Below, in pieces: positions 47,953 to 59,306 of a stretch of 64,000 nucleotides of DNA. This stretch comes from Tragulus kanchil (lineage: Eukaryota > Chordata > Mammalia > Artiodactyla > Tragulidae), in the NCBI GenBank assembly GCA_022376925.1, contig JAIOJX010000032.1, positions 200,876,939-200,940,938 of the forward strand, read 5' to 3'. The notes under the pieces are model-generated. The model ran no database searches. It was not told where the DNA came from and saw nothing but the letters and a program-made list of their open reading frames with translations. Every line of letters begins with the position of its first letter. Position 1 is the stretch's first letter. The translations under genes and the position numbers were made by a program.

Positions 47953-48284
47953 GGGCTTCCCTTGGTGGCCCAGTGGGTAAGGACACCACCTTGCAGTGCA
48001 AGGGGCGCTGGTTCGACCCCTGTCCTGGGAAGATCACACATGCCGCGGAGCAGCCAGACCGATGTGTCCAATTGCTGAGACGGAGCTCTGGAGCACATGC
48101 GCCCAAAGCCAGCACTCTGCAACGACAGACGCCACCACGACGGGAGGCCCGCGGGAGCCAAAGAACGAAGACGGATGAAAATAGCTAAAATGAAGGACCA
48201 ATAGAAGTGGCCCGCCTGCTCCCCTCCCTCTGCAACCCGACTCCGGCCCAAAATAAATAAATTAATTAAAAGGAAAAAAAAAAA
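47953..48284 (+). mobile_element. CHR-related tRNA SINE, second copy
   Basis: Copy of 46857-47190, with the same target-site duplication at 47937-47952 and 48285-48300. Two base changes and a poly(A) two bases shorter. Identical flanks prove a segmental copy, not a new insertion. Confidence 0.93.
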
Positions 48285-48570
48285 AGAAATGAGCATAAGG
48301 AAAGAGATCCCCAAGAGCAAAATGGGGATTCAAAATAAAAAGGCAATAGTGCGGTATTATGCATTTGAAGCATAAATGTAAGAAAGCTGATCTTAAATGT
48401 CTTCACCATAAAAAAGAAATGGTAACATGTGATGAAATAAAGGTATTTGTGAAATGTAAGTGTATGTAATCAATGTGCTTTATATGTTAAATTTATACAA
48501 CATTGTATGTCAATTATCTTATTAAAGCTGGGGGAGATATTTTATTTATTTATTTATTTATTATTCTTTT

Positions 48571-48692
48571 GTGCTGTGCTTAGTCACTCATTTGTGTCTG
48601 ACTCAACCACCCCTTGGACTGCAGCCTCCCTGGCTCCTCTGTCCATGGGGATTCTCCAGGCAAGAATACTGGACTGCGTTGCCATGCCTTCT
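48571..48692 (-). mobile_element. Bov-A monomer, inverted, second copy
   Basis: Copy of 47481-47597 in duplication 16. It keeps the fuller GGACTGCGTTGCCATGCCTT. Confidence 0.85.
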
Positions 48693-48739
48693 TCATTATT
48701 CTTTTAAACAGGGCTTTTTATTTTTATTTGTTTTTAACA

Positions 48740-48825
48740 TTTAAACTTTTTATGTTTTATAGTTAACTAACAATGTTGTTTCAGGTAGACAGCAAAGGGA
48801 TTTAGCCATACATATATAGGTATCT
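48740..48825. mobile_element. L1-like 3'-UTR fragment
   Basis: AACAATGTTGTTTCAGGTAGACAGCAAAGGG with TTAGCCATACATATATAGG-like bases resembles the common mammalian L1 tail with its cagcaaagtgattcagttatacatat phrase. Orientation is not assigned. Confidence 0.5.
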
Positions 48826-49035
48826 ATGGGGGGTATTTTTTCAATGAAAAGACAAACCTTTTATACCTGCAATTTAACATGCTTGGCAGCTGGAATGTGT
48901 GAGTTGAAGGGAGGCAGAAGAGTAAACAAAAGTTCACAAAATGAAGAAGAAACAAGACACTTGGTAGTGAGTGGGTTTTCAAAGCACTGGAGAGGCCACT
49001 ACAGTTGGACCCCATTTATGTATCACATGTATTTC

Positions 49036-49192
49036 CTAAAGCACAGTTCGCTGACCACCTGCATCAACCACCTGGGCATACTTACAAACAGTGAAGATCC
49101 TGGGCCCCACCCAAGTCCTAAGGAATTAGAATCTTGGGGAGGAGCTGGGGAAGGACCTGAATTTCAAATAAGTTGCACCAGTGATTCTCATG
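49036..49192 (+). mobile_element. MER5A-like hAT (Charlie) element
   Basis: AAGCACAGTTCGCTGACCAC-CTGCATC, then CACCTGGGCATACTTACAAA, CCTGGGCCCCACCCAAGTC, GAATTAGAATCTTGGGGAGG and GAATTTCAAATAAGTTGCAC follow the MER5A order. Confidence 0.75.
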
Positions 49193-50040
49193 CTCACTAG
49201 AACCTGTGAGTTACCCCTTACAGAAATCAAATTGTGGTAAATGAAACTGAATGATAAATGCACTAAGAAGAACTGGATTTAATGGAATGCTACAGTGGAT
49301 CCTTGGGTAAACAGAAGAATTCTTTTAAAATGTAAATATCCACCATCTGTGTTTTTAAAGTTTAAATAGGTATTTAGGTTTTATTAAGCTACATATGTGG
49401 TTGCAGTCTTGGGACTCAAATAAAATGTACATATTCATCAATTTATAAAAAATCTTATCTAGAACTATTAGGCCAGGAATGCAAATCTGAGATCCTGACA
49501 TTCGGTAAGCAACAAAGCGAAACAAACAGAAACAAGGATAACAGGGAATAGCATGAAACAGGGGAGAAAACTGTACCCATAATGTGGTTTGGGTTTTATT
49601 TTGCTTCTGGAGAAGGGGATATTGTTCCACTTTCATGAGCTTTTTCATTAGTATCTTTTCTTATACAAACCTAACCCCGAAGCTTGTAGAGTTAAGAACT
49701 GGAAACCAGAATTCCAGAGGGTCTAGGTCTATCATGAAATTCTGTTTCTCCCCCTCCTTCCATCCCCAAACACTCCTACTTGCTGTAAAAAGACCTCAAA
49801 TCCCCAACACACACAAAGTGAATGGAAGAAACAACAATCAAACAAATGACTCCAGAATCTACTATATGTAACCACTGCACAAAGTAGTGAAATCCACTAC
49901 CTTGTGGTACCTAGTGTGGTACATAACTGCCAACCTCTAAGAGTTTAGAGTCTAATTGGGAAAGTGGTGTATGTGTGTGTTTATATTCACATACACGTAC
50001 ATATCATATACATATATACAGTGGTACCTTACTGGACTTC
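49193..50040. other. Unclassified A/T-rich sequence
   Basis: No gene or repeat family is recognised. A mixed TG/CA/TA stretch near 49970-50022 is a weak microsatellite. Confidence 0.45.
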
Positions 50041-50044
50041 AGGG

Positions 50045-50245
50045 ACAGATTTGAATCCTACCCTCACTACTTTCTGGCCCTAAGGGTGTTAAACATCTCT
50101 GTGCCTTGACCTTCCATGTGAAGTCTGGATAATTATCACGCCAAATCCAAAGTTTGTTTTGAGAATGAAATAAATCAATGTACGTAAAGCAGTACCTGTA
50201 CAGGTTAAAGGCTATATGAGTTATTGTTGTTACTTTTAATGCTGT
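50045..50245 (+). mobile_element. MIR SINE
   Basis: GATTTGAATCCTACCCTCAC, CTGTGCCTTGACCTTCC, GGATAATTATCACG, GAGAATGAAATAAATCAATG and AAAGCAGTACCTGTACAGG follow the forward MIR order. It ends in GAGTTATTGTTGTTAC. Confidence 0.75.
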
Positions 50246-50261
50246 AAAAATATACTGATGT

Positions 50262-50340
50262 CTGACACAATAGGAAGCATAGTGCCTGACACAGAGTAGG
50301 TGCTCAGTATGTATTTGGTGAGTGAATAAGGAGTGAATGA
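50262..50340 (+). mobile_element. L2/MIR-type 3'-end fragment
   Basis: ATAGTGCCTGACACAGAGTA, GGTGCTCAGTATGTATTTGG and TGAGTGAATAAGGAGTGAAT form the typical terminal block of an L2 or MIR copy. Confidence 0.6.
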
Positions 50341-50694
50341 TGGGTAATGGCTAGGTGTCAAAAGATTGATTCAGACACTAAGGTCAGTAGGACTGTGAAG
50401 AGGGCCCTGGAGGCACAGCACTTTTCTTTCCTGTGTAAAAGTGAAATTTTAAACATATCTTGGAAGACAGGATTGAGAGCGATGAAGGACATTCAAAGTA
50501 ACACCACTGACCACTAATTGCATTTGTAAGGACTATCCTGTTGCCTTTCCAGGACACATAAAGACACTGCTGTACGTAGGTATGTAATACATGCTGTAAA
50601 AATAACAATGGACACATACAAATGGTTCATATAAGGAAGAAGTGCAAGGTGATCTTAAGAATCAGAGTATGGAACATTGTTTGAAGGTCTGGAG

Positions 50695-52846
50695 TTTCCA
50701 GGCTAAGGAGAAAGGACCTGAGCTTGCAGCTGATAGAAGACATTGAGGGCTCGTGGGCAGGAGAAGGACCCAGGGAAAATGATGTTGAGGACGATTGCGC
50801 TGGCAGTGGTGTGGACAGGATGGATTACAGGGAAAAGACACAGAGGCAGAAAGATCTGTCATAGGCAGAGGGCCAAAATGAGTATCGTGGCAGAAGGAAG
50901 GAAAGCGGAAAAGAGGATTCCACAGGCGCTGGGTGACGGATGAGATGCTTCAGGGGAGGACTGGATGGGAGACTGAGTGAGACACTGTCAGGAAAGGAAG
51001 GTGGGATGGAGTTGGGAGATAGATCTGGAAAGAGGGTGATAATGAATTCTGTTTCAGACATGATAAGCTGAAGAAACACAAGAATTATGGAAGCAAAGTC
51101 TAAGGTACATTTAACATTATAGGACTAAGATCTGCAAGAGAGTCAGGGCAAATATAAAAGTGTATCATCTCCCCTTCATGGAAGAGATGGTCTGTGCCCA
51201 TGTAAGTAAATGAATCCTCAATGAAAAAGGGGCCACAGCACTGAGTCTTAACCTGGGAGGGATGGGGATATTAAAGCAGTTTCTATTTTTCATGCATATT
51301 CAACATTAAAGTAAATTTTTAACATTCAAAAAGAAAAAGAAACTATATAGTTTTCCAATATAGATACAGAAAAATATCAACTGAAAAAAAAAATCAAAAA
51401 AATCTCAACTGAGAAGGATATAATTAGCAAGGGAGGAAAAGCAATCTATGCTGCCTGGGTGTTACATGTGTGGTTGATGAGAAAAAGGGGAGGGGGAGAT
51501 GAAGATCAGCCTTCTTATTAATCTCGGAAACAGAAGGTCAGCAGCAGCCCCTCAGACCACACAGTCAGCCTGGGGACTAGCACCTTGCTGGGTTTGGAGT
51601 TTGGCATTTAATCTGAGCCTGATATTTAAGGGCTGCTGAGAGACAAGACAAGGGCTGAAGAGGAGGCTCAGGAAAGCAAAGGGGATCATGTCCTTCCAAA
51701 ACAATCCCACCATCAGCTCTGGATTTGAATAGATCTTCAGTGAAGACTCAAAAGCCCCCGGGTGAAAAAACGCCGATACCATTGAGAATTTCCAGGCTAA
51801 GGAGAAAGGACCTGAGCTTGCAGCTGATAAAACATTGAGGGCTCGTGGGCAGGAGAAGGACCCAGGGAAAATGATGTTGAGGACGATTGCGCTGGCAGTG
51901 GTGTGGACAGGATGGATTACAGGAAAAGACACAGAGGCAGAAAGATCTGTCATAGGCAGAGGGCCAAAATGAGTATCGTGGCAGAAGGAAGGAAAGCGGA
52001 AAAGAGGATTCCACAGGCGCTGGGTGACGGATGAGATGCTTCAGGGGAGGACTGGATGGGAGACTGAGTGAGACACTGTCAGGAAAGGAAGGTGGGATGG
52101 AGTTGGGAGATAGATCTGGAAAGAGGGTGATAATGAATTCTGTTTCAGACATGATAAGCTGAAGAAACACAAGAATTATGGAAGCAAAGTCTAAGGTACA
52201 TTTAACATTATAGGACTAAGATCTGCAAGAGAGTCAGGGCAAATATAAAAGTGTATCATCTCCCCTTCATGGAAGAGATGGTCTGTGCCCATGTAAGTAA
52301 ATGAATCCTCAATGAAAAAGGGCCACAGCACTGAGTCTTAACCTGGGAGGGATGGGGATATTAAAGCAGTTTCTATTTTTCATGCATATTCAACATTAAA
52401 GTAAATTTTTAACATTCAAAAAGAAAAAGAAACTATATAGTTTTCCAATATAGATACAGAAAAATATCAACTGAAAAAAAAAATCAAAAAAATCTCAACT
52501 GAGAAGGATATAATTAGCAAGGGAGGAAAAGCAATCTATGCTGCCTGGGTGTTACATGTGTGGTTGATGAGAAAAAGGGGAGGGGGAGATGAAGATCAGC
52601 CTTCTTATTAATCTCGGAAACAGAAGGTCAGCAGCAGCCCCTCAGACCACACAGTCAGCCTGGGGACTAGCACCTTGCTGGGTTTGGAGTTTGGCATTTA
52701 ATCTGAGCCTGATATTTAAGGGCTGCTGAGAGACAAGACAAGGGCTGAAGAGGAGGCTCAGGAAAGCAAAGGGGATCATGTCCTTCCAAAACAATCCCAC
52801 CATCAGCTCTGGATTTGAATAGATCTTCAGTGAAGACTCAAAAGCC
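50695..52846. repeat. Tandem duplication 17 (copies 50695-51756 and 51789-52846)
   Basis: Offset 1094, shrinking stepwise to 1090 through three small losses in the right copy (near 51827, 51922 and 52320). A 32-base insert occupies 51757-51788. Confidence 0.97.
50695..52846. other. Purine-rich unclassified unit, doubled (duplication 17)
   Basis: G/A-rich plus strand with no confident repeat assignment. Wording such as GGACTGGATGGGAGACTGAG and CTGTTTCAGACATGATAAGC resembles an old long mammalian repeat. Fusion of frames at the joint makes the longer open frames (133 and 140 codons) seen near 51552-52170. They are not genes. Confidence 0.4.
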
Positions 52847-52970
52847 AACTCCATAAAATTTCACCTAAAGGAGGGTAGAAAATAGAAGGACGGCCTGGAT
52901 GAGCCTTTGATAGCCAGGATTTGAGAATTTTCTATACAGAATTCTTATGGAACTACAATGTCTTTTTTTT

Positions 52971-53220
52971 TTTTTAATTTTTTGGGGGGCCACTTTTATT
53001 GGCCTTTCATTTATTTATTTTCATCCATCTTTGTTCTTTGGCCTGTGTGGGCCTCCCATTGCAGTGGCCTCTCCTGTAGCAGAACACCGGCTCTAGGCAT
53101 ACACACCCCAGAGTGCTGGCTCATAATTGGACACACCAGTCCAGCCGCTCCAGGGCATGTGGGATCTTCCCATGCCAGGGATAAAGCTGACTCTTTACCC
53201 ACTGGACCACCAGGGAGGCC
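52971..53220 (-). mobile_element. CHR-related tRNA SINE, inverted, with target-site duplication
   Basis: Starts with a poly(T) (tail of the inverted element), then CCTGTGTGGGCCTCCCATTG and CCACTGGACCACCAGGGAGG at the head. CTACAATGTC plus eight T is repeated at 52953-52970 and 53221-53238. Confidence 0.92.
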
Positions 53221-53455
53221 CTACAATGTCTTTTTTTTAAAAAAAATAGAAAGCAACTGAAATGTCTCCTAGCTAGATGTCACACACTGTCAAAATCACA
53301 AAGTCTGCCAGCTAGATGTTACACACTAGCTGGGTTCAGGGACATTCTGCATTCGATGATGATATCTCCTATATTTCACTCTTTAACCCTGGAGGAGGGC
53401 ATGGCAACTTCGTGGTCTGTATCCCACCTTCTTGTGCCTATCTGTGGTGCACAGG

Positions 53456-53679
53456 CTTCCCAGGTGGCACTAGTGGTAAAGAGCCCATCTGCCAATGCAG
53501 AAGATGTAAAAGACACATGCTTTGATCCCTGGGTCAGGAAGATCCCCGGAGGAGGGAATGGCAACCCACTCCAGTATTTTTGCCTGGAGAGTCCCAGTGA
53601 TAGAGAAACCTGGTGGACTACCGTCCATAGGGCCACAAAGAGTCAGATACAACTGAAGTGACTTAGCATGCATGTACAC
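53456..53679 (+). mobile_element. Bov-tA SINE with 16-bp target-site duplication
   Basis: Head CTTCCCAGGTGGCACTAGTG, Bov-A part GGCAACCCACTCCAGTATTT, tail AGAGTCAGATACAACTGAAG. The flanking ATCTGTGGTGCACAGG (53440-53455) and ATCTGCGGTGCACAGG (53680-53695) differ at one base. Confidence 0.93.
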
Positions 53680-53695
53680 ATCTGCGGTGCACAGG

Positions 53696-54629
53696 TTCTC
53701 AAGTACATACAAGAACAAGAAGGGAAAAGAGATGGCCAGTAGGTAAGACACAGTTGAAACTGCCTTAGAACAGACTGAAAATCCTATGTAGATTATGTGC
53801 AAAATATACACATGGCCCTCTAAACTCTGCTACATTCTTCAGGAAAATCCCTATGGAGGTAGTTGCTTTTGCAACTCAGGAGAATGGAATGGCTACGAAA
53901 GCAAAATCATTTGCAAGTGGCTGTGGCCATCATAGAGCCTGTCATGAAAATGAGTAATACAGAGAATAGAGACCATTACCTGAAACAGGCAAGAGGAAGA
54001 TGCACTGTTCAGGAGCCAGGTCAGAAGTTGAAGGTCTCCATCACTGAAGCTAATAACTGTCTTCCCCTCAATAAAATATCCCACCCCACCCTCAGATGGT
54101 TTTTAATCTTCCTTGCCTTCTTCATTCTGGCTAAGTAATTGGAGAAAGTAGTTCAGAGGAGGAAGAAAGTCACTCATGGGGGAGGAAAAAAGATTCAGGA
54201 AGGAAAAAAAAAAAAGCAAGTTATCTCTGCCAAGACTTTTCTCTCATTCACTTTTATGATAACTTTTCTCCCCCTATAAAATCCACACATATCATCTCTT
54301 TTTTCCATACTGAAGTGGAGAAATGAAATGTCACTAATTTCTGTAAGTGCCAAGTGCCAACGTTGAATTTTTATGAAACCACAAGGACTTTTCAAAAGAG
54401 TAATTACATAAAATCAGAAGGTAATGGAAACATTCACCCAATGTTTCTGGAGGAAGTGAATAAATGGTGAAGGTAGTAAGGACTGGGCCTGACAAAAAGA
54501 GAAGCCACAAGTGGCCCTTGTGTCTGCAGGGTGACTGGGAATTTGGAAAAGAGAGAAGGGAAAAGGAGAAATACACATCTCAGCATGTTAAGCACTTAAA
54601 AGAGAAGAAATTGGTAAAATGAATTATAA
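53696..54629. other. Unclassified sequence
   Basis: No repeat family is recognised. Open frames of 60-91 codons at 53863-54138 have no known domain. A short A tract lies at 54204-54215. Confidence 0.45.
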
Positions 54630-54800
54630 AAGCAGCTAATACTTGTTGACTGTTTACTATATACAAGGCATGGCTAAGTGTCCTGTCATTAAATACAGCT
54701 CTGTGGGAAAGACATTACTATGATGTTGATTTTACAGGTAAGGAAACCAAGACCTAGAGCCCAAATCCCACTACTTAGTAAGCAGTGAAATGCAGAGTCT
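54630..54800 (-). mobile_element. MIR SINE
   Basis: AATACTTGTTGACTGTTTACT, ACAAGGCATGGCTAAGTGTC, GATTTTACAGGTAAGGAAAC and CAAGACCTAGAGCCCAAATC follow the reverse MIR order. Duplication 18 starts inside this element at 54755. Confidence 0.7.
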
Positions 54801-55264
54801 AAAGCCAGCAGGTGGATTCTCCAGGCTAAATGGTAACTATCACACTAGCTCCCCTATCTAATTCAGTGCTGGTGGAGAAGGGAGGAGAGATGTCTTGGAG
54901 AATTCAGGAGCAGAAAATAGTACCTGGACATTAATTCAACTTCATTTATGATCCTGGCGCACTATGATTTAAGCAGCATTGGGGAAAATCCTTTTAAATA
55001 AATGGCCACCCTCTCCCTCTCCTCAATCTCCCTCCTCACATTCTACTAAAATATGAAGCTTTTCCCTTCCTGGGTCATTTCTTGGGATTATGAAGCTACT
55101 TTCCTCATTAAAATGCAAATATGAACAAAAACTGCACTCAGCCTCCTCAGTCATTGCACTGCCTGTTCAAGAGGGCATTAGGTCGCCAATGTTAAGATCT
55201 TTCTTCAAGGACAGGAGTGGCACAGGGACATGGGAGAAGGAGGATAGAGACATGTAGTCACAGG

Positions 55265-55405
55265 TTGAGAACTGCAGGGAGAAGTATCAATAACCTTAGA
55301 TATGCAGATGACACCACTCTAAAGGCAGAAATCAAAGAGGAACTAAAGAGCCTCTTGATAAAGGTCAAAGAGGAGAGTGAAAACTCTGGCATAAAACTCA
55401 ACATT
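55265..55405 (+). mobile_element. BovB (RTE) LINE reverse-transcriptase fragment, copy 1 part a
   Basis: 5'-truncated BovB. The plus frame reads NNLRYADDTTLKAEIKEELK, with YADD being the catalytic aspartate pair of the RT palm domain, followed by a KVKEESENSGIKLNI-type segment typical of BovB. A SINE interrupts it at 55406. The element is a relic: no endonuclease part and no intact frame. Confidence 0.93.
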
Positions 55406-55689
55406 TGGGCTTCCCTGTTGGTCCAGTGGGTATAGAGTCCACCTTACAATGCAAGGGGCAACAGTTCGATCCCTGGCCCAGGAAGATCCCAGATGCTACA
55501 GAGCGGCTGGGCCAGTGTGTCCAATTATGAGCCAGTGCTCTGGAGCACATGCACCCAGAGCCAGTGTTCTACAATGTGATTGGCCACTGCAATGGGAGGC
55601 CCACACAGGCCAAATAATAATGATGGATGAAAATAATAAATAAAAAACAAATGAAAGAGGCCAAAACTAAAAAAAAAAAAAAAAAAAAT
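55406..55689 (+). mobile_element. CHR-related SINE nested in BovB, copy 1
   Basis: Head GGGCTTCCCTGTTGGTCCAG and ACAGTTCGATCCCTGGCCCA, a CHR-type body and poly(A). TCAACATT occurs at both ends (55398-55405 and 55690-55697). It sits within a sequence that reads straight on in BovB, so the SINE entered BovB after BovB was in place. Confidence 0.92.
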
Positions 55690-55880
55690 TCAACATTCAA
55701 AAAATGAAAATCACGGCATCTGGTCCCATCATTTCATGGCAAATATATGGGCAAACAATGGAAACAGTGGCAGACTATTTTCTTGGGCTCCAAAACCACT
55801 GTGGATGGTGACTGCAGCCATGAAATTAGAAGACATTTTCTCCTTGAAAGAAAAACCTATGACAAACCTAGACAGTATAT
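55690..55880 (+). mobile_element. BovB LINE fragment, copy 1 part b (cut by duplication)
   Basis: Continues BovB with AAATCACGGCATCTGGTCCC and GGATGGTGACTGCAGCCATG to GACAGTATAT, where tandem duplication 18 restarts upstream sequence. Confidence 0.92.
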
Positions 55881-56385
55881 TAGAGCCCAAATCCCACTAC
55901 TTAGTGTGAAATGCAGAGTCTAAAGCCAGCAGGTGGATTCTCCAGGCTAAATGGTAACTATCACACTAGCTCCCCTATCTAATTCAGTGCTGGTGGAGAA
56001 GGGAGGAGAGATGTCTTGGAGAATTCAGGAGCAGAAAATAGTACCTGGACATTAATTCAACTTCATTTATGATCCTGGCGCACTATGATTTAAGCAGCAT
56101 TGGGGAAAATCCTTTTAAATAAATGGCCACCCTCTCCCTCTCCTCAATCTCCCTCCTCACATTCTACTAAAATATGAAGCTTTTCCCTTCCTGGGTCATT
56201 TCTTGGGATTATGAAGCTACTTTCCTCATTAAAATGCAAATATGAACAAAAACTGCACTCAGCCTCCTCAGTCATTGCACTGCCTGTTCAAGAGGGCATT
56301 AGGTCGCCAATGTTAAGATCTTTCTTCAAGGACAGGAGTGGCACAGGGACATGGGAGAAGGAGGATAGAGACATGTAGTCACAGG

Positions 56386-56526
56386 TTGAGAACTGCAGGG
56401 AGAAGTATCAATAACCTTAGATATGCAGATGACACCACTCTAAAGGCAGAAATCAAAGAGGAACTAAAGAGCCTCTTGATAAAGGTCAAAGAGGAGAGTG
56501 AAAACTCTGGCATAAAACTCAACATT
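56386..56526 (+). mobile_element. BovB LINE reverse-transcriptase fragment, copy 2 part a
   Basis: Second copy of 55265-55405 with the same YADD-coding bases. Confidence 0.93.
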
Positions 56527-56810
56527 TGGGCTTCCCTGTTGGTCCAGTGGGTATAGAGTCCACCTTACAATGCAAGGGGCAACAGTTCGATCCCTGGCCC
56601 AGGAAGATCCCAGATGCTACAGAGCGGCTGGGCCAGTGTGTCCAATTATGAGCCAGTGCTCTGGAGCACATGCACCCAGAGCCAGTGTTCTACAATGTGA
56701 TTGGCCACTGCAATGGGAGGCCCACACAGGCCAAATAATAATGATGGATGAAAATAATAAATAAAAAACAAATGAAAGAGGCCAAAACTAAAAAAAAAAA
56801 AAAAAAAAAT
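56527..56810 (+). mobile_element. CHR-related SINE nested in BovB, copy 2
   Basis: Copy of 55406-55689 with identical flanks (TCAACATT at 56519-56526 and 56811-56818). Confidence 0.92.
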
Positions 56811-57468
56811 TCAACATTCAAAAAATGAAAATCACGGCATCTGGTCCCATCATTTCATGGCAAATATATGGGCAAACAATGGAAACAGTGGCAGACTATT
56901 TTCTTGGGCTCCAAAACCACTGTGGATGGTGACTGCAGCCATGAAATTAGAAGACATTTTCTCCTTGAAAGAAAAACCTATGACAAACCTAGACAGTATA
57001 TTCAAAAGCAGAAACATCACTTTGTGATGAAGGTCCACATAGTTGAAGCTATGGCTTTTCCAGTAGTCATGTATGGATATGAGAGTTGGACCATAAAGAA
57101 GGCTGAGCCCTGAAGAATTGATGTTTTCAAACTGTGTTGCTGGAAAAGACTCTTGAGAGTCTCTTGGACAGAAGGAGACCAAACCAGTCCATCCTAAAGG
57201 AAATCAACCCTGAATATTCATTGGAAGGACTGATGCTGAAGGCGAAGTTCCAATACTTTGGCCATCTGATGCAAAGAGTCAACCCATTGGAACAAACCCT
57301 AATGCTGGGAAAGACTGAGGGCAGGAAGAGAAGGGGGCGACAGAGGATGAAATGGTTCGATGGCATCAACTCAATGGATGTGAGTTTGAAAGATAGGGAA
57401 GCCTGGCACACTGTAGTCCTGGGGTCACAAAGAGTCATTCATGACAGAGCAACTGAACCACCACCATG
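56811..57468 (+). mobile_element. BovB LINE 3' part, complete to the 3' end
   Basis: Runs through the RT C-terminal region. One frame at 56868-57113 has AFPVVMYGYESWTIKKAEP and then a stop. A shifted frame at 57134-57487 has GLMLKAKFQYFGHLMQRVN and GRQRMKWFDGINSMD, both typical of BovB. The 3' end is CAAAGAGTCATTCATGACAG followed by AGCAACTGAACCACCACC. Frame breaks show it is inactive. Confidence 0.93.
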
Positions 57469-58055
57469 GACAGGAGGGAGGATATAAGGGACAGGCTGGG
57501 GAGAAAGATGCTTCAGGTAAAGTGGTGAGGCCTGAAGAAAAGCTCCACCTACTTCCACAGTCCTGTCTCAGACCAGCCCTTCCGCAGACAATTCCCTAAC
57601 CTTCCTCATGACCTTCACTGTGGATTTCAGTTTCCTTGTCCTACCTGGGGTTCTCCACTGGCTTACAGCAGAGCCTTGGCCTACTTAGCATTTTGATAAA
57701 TGACCAGGCTGAGAACATCCATGACATGCTGTCTGGATGCTGTAATGAATTAAAGCTGAAAGGAATAGCTAATTCATTAGCCATCGGAATCAGGCAAATG
57801 ATGTGAGCAGGCAAAAGCAAAAATTAAGGGGCAGATAGAAATTGTGGTACTTTAGCACACCCCATCCCATACCCCTGACCAGCCCTCAAACATTCTCAAA
57901 TAAAAAGGACGCAAAAGTTCCACTTCTTCTCAGCACTGACTACCAAAGCTAGAGTTTGGGTTCAGAACACAGTGCCATATATTAGGAGGGGCATTAACCA
58001 AGTCGGCAGGTCCATGGGAGAAGACGTGGATGCTAAGAGATCAAAAAGCACATCA
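57469..58055. other. Unclassified sequence
   Basis: No repeat family or gene is recognised. Duplication 19 begins at 57758. Confidence 0.45.
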
Positions 58056-58059
58056 CATG

Positions 58060-58240
58060 CAGAATGGCTGAAGGAACTGCTACATACAGCCCAAACAGCA
58101 GAGAGCTAGGTAAAGACATGAGAGCTGCCTTCAAACACTTTAAAAGTTGCATGTGCAAGATGAAGGCGCAAGCACATTCACCAAGAGGAGGGTGGAATAA
58201 TAGGTGAAGCTTCACTTGCCAGAATGCCAGGGAGAGAGTC
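58060..58240 (+). mobile_element. CR1/L3-like LINE fragment
   Basis: GAATGGCTGAAGGAACTGCT, AAAGACATGAGAGCTGCCTT, CAAACACTTTAAAAGTTGCATG and GGAGGGTGGAATAATAGG follow the order of the mammalian L3 3' region. The second copy is at 59126-59306. Confidence 0.5.
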
Positions 58241-59125
58241 ATAGTGGGCGTTAAAAGATAACTACCAAATATTTCAACTCTAAAACAGAGTTTCTATCAA
58301 CCAAGATGACTTCTGAAGAGGCCAAGCAACTACTTACTGGATTGAACCATATGAAACTGCTGGTATTTGACTGGTTTTGACCTACAAAATGACAATTTTC
58401 AATGGTTCAAACGGATACCCTGAGAACATCACTAATAATCAAAAAGGTAGCCATGAAATGAGGCTTTGACGAATCCCCCCAAAAGCAATCACAAGGAACT
58501 GACACTCAGGAAGATCAATTGTTTCCATTTTGATGTTGACTTTTCCACACGGCTTGCACAATACGAGGCACAGAGTGAACAGTTGGGCTCATGATGGCGA
58601 TGGCTCCTGCTGCTATTTCTTGAGACAGGGGCCTCTGGGGTGGTCCTTCCATGATGCCATCAAATTCTATCCTCATCGCTAAGCCCTGGGCAGGATGTTA
58701 CTGTATGAGCCCACTGACTGTTTACTTCTAGACCAACTTTGTTCTTCTTGCGTGTGGCTAGACGACAGAAAGTATTTCTTCAGTGGTAAGAGTGAATTAT
58801 CAACAGCACTTGTTTGGCTTCCGGAAAGGAATAGCTAATTCATTAGCCATCGGAATCAGGCAAATGATGTGAGCAGGCAAAAGCAAAAATTAAGGGGCAG
58901 ATAGAAATTGTGGTACTTTAGCACACCCCATCCCATACCCCTGACCAGCCCTCAAACATTCTCAAATAAAAAGGACGCAAAAGTTCCACTTCTTCTCAGC
59001 ACTGACTACCAAAGCTAGAGTTTGGGTTCAGAACACAGTGCCATATATTAGGAGGGGCATTAACCAAGTCGGCAGGTCCATGGGAGAAGACGTGGATGCT
59101 AAGAGATCAAAAAGCACATCACATG

Positions 59126-59306
59126 CAGAATGGCTGAAGGAACTGCTACATACAGCCCAAACAGCAGAGAGCTAGGTAAAGACATGAGAGCTGCCTTCAA
59201 ACACTTTAAAAGTTGCATGTGCAAGATGAAGGCGCAAGCACATTCACCAAGAGGAGGGTGGAATAATAGGTGAAGCTTCACTTGCCAGAATGCCAGGGAG
59301 AGAGTC
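59126..59306 (+). mobile_element. CR1/L3-like LINE fragment, second copy
   Basis: Copy of 58060-58240 in tandem duplication 19. Confidence 0.5.

Larger units (their letters stand above)
46526..48692. repeat. Tandem duplication 16 (copies 46526-47597 and 47622-48692)
   Basis: Offset 1096, dropping to 1094 in the SINE poly(A) and to 1090 in a TTTA microsatellite. Two substitutions fall in the SINE (one near 46984/48080). The left copy ends with a loss of about 4 bases near 47586 and a 24-base insert at 47598-47621. It overlaps duplication 15. Confidence 0.97.
54755..57001. repeat. Tandem duplication 18 (copies 54755-55880 and 55881-57001)
   Basis: Offset 1126, falling to 1121 after a 5-base loss about 25 bases into the right copy. 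It duplicates part of the BovB LINE together with the SINE nested in it, so BovB is broken at 55880 and restarts upstream. Only the second copy runs on into the true BovB 3' end. Confidence 0.97.

Noticed and set aside
51552..52170. Minus-strand frames of 133 and 140 codons
   Set aside because: They exist only because a duplication joint (51757-51788) fuses unrelated frames. The single-copy versions are shorter.
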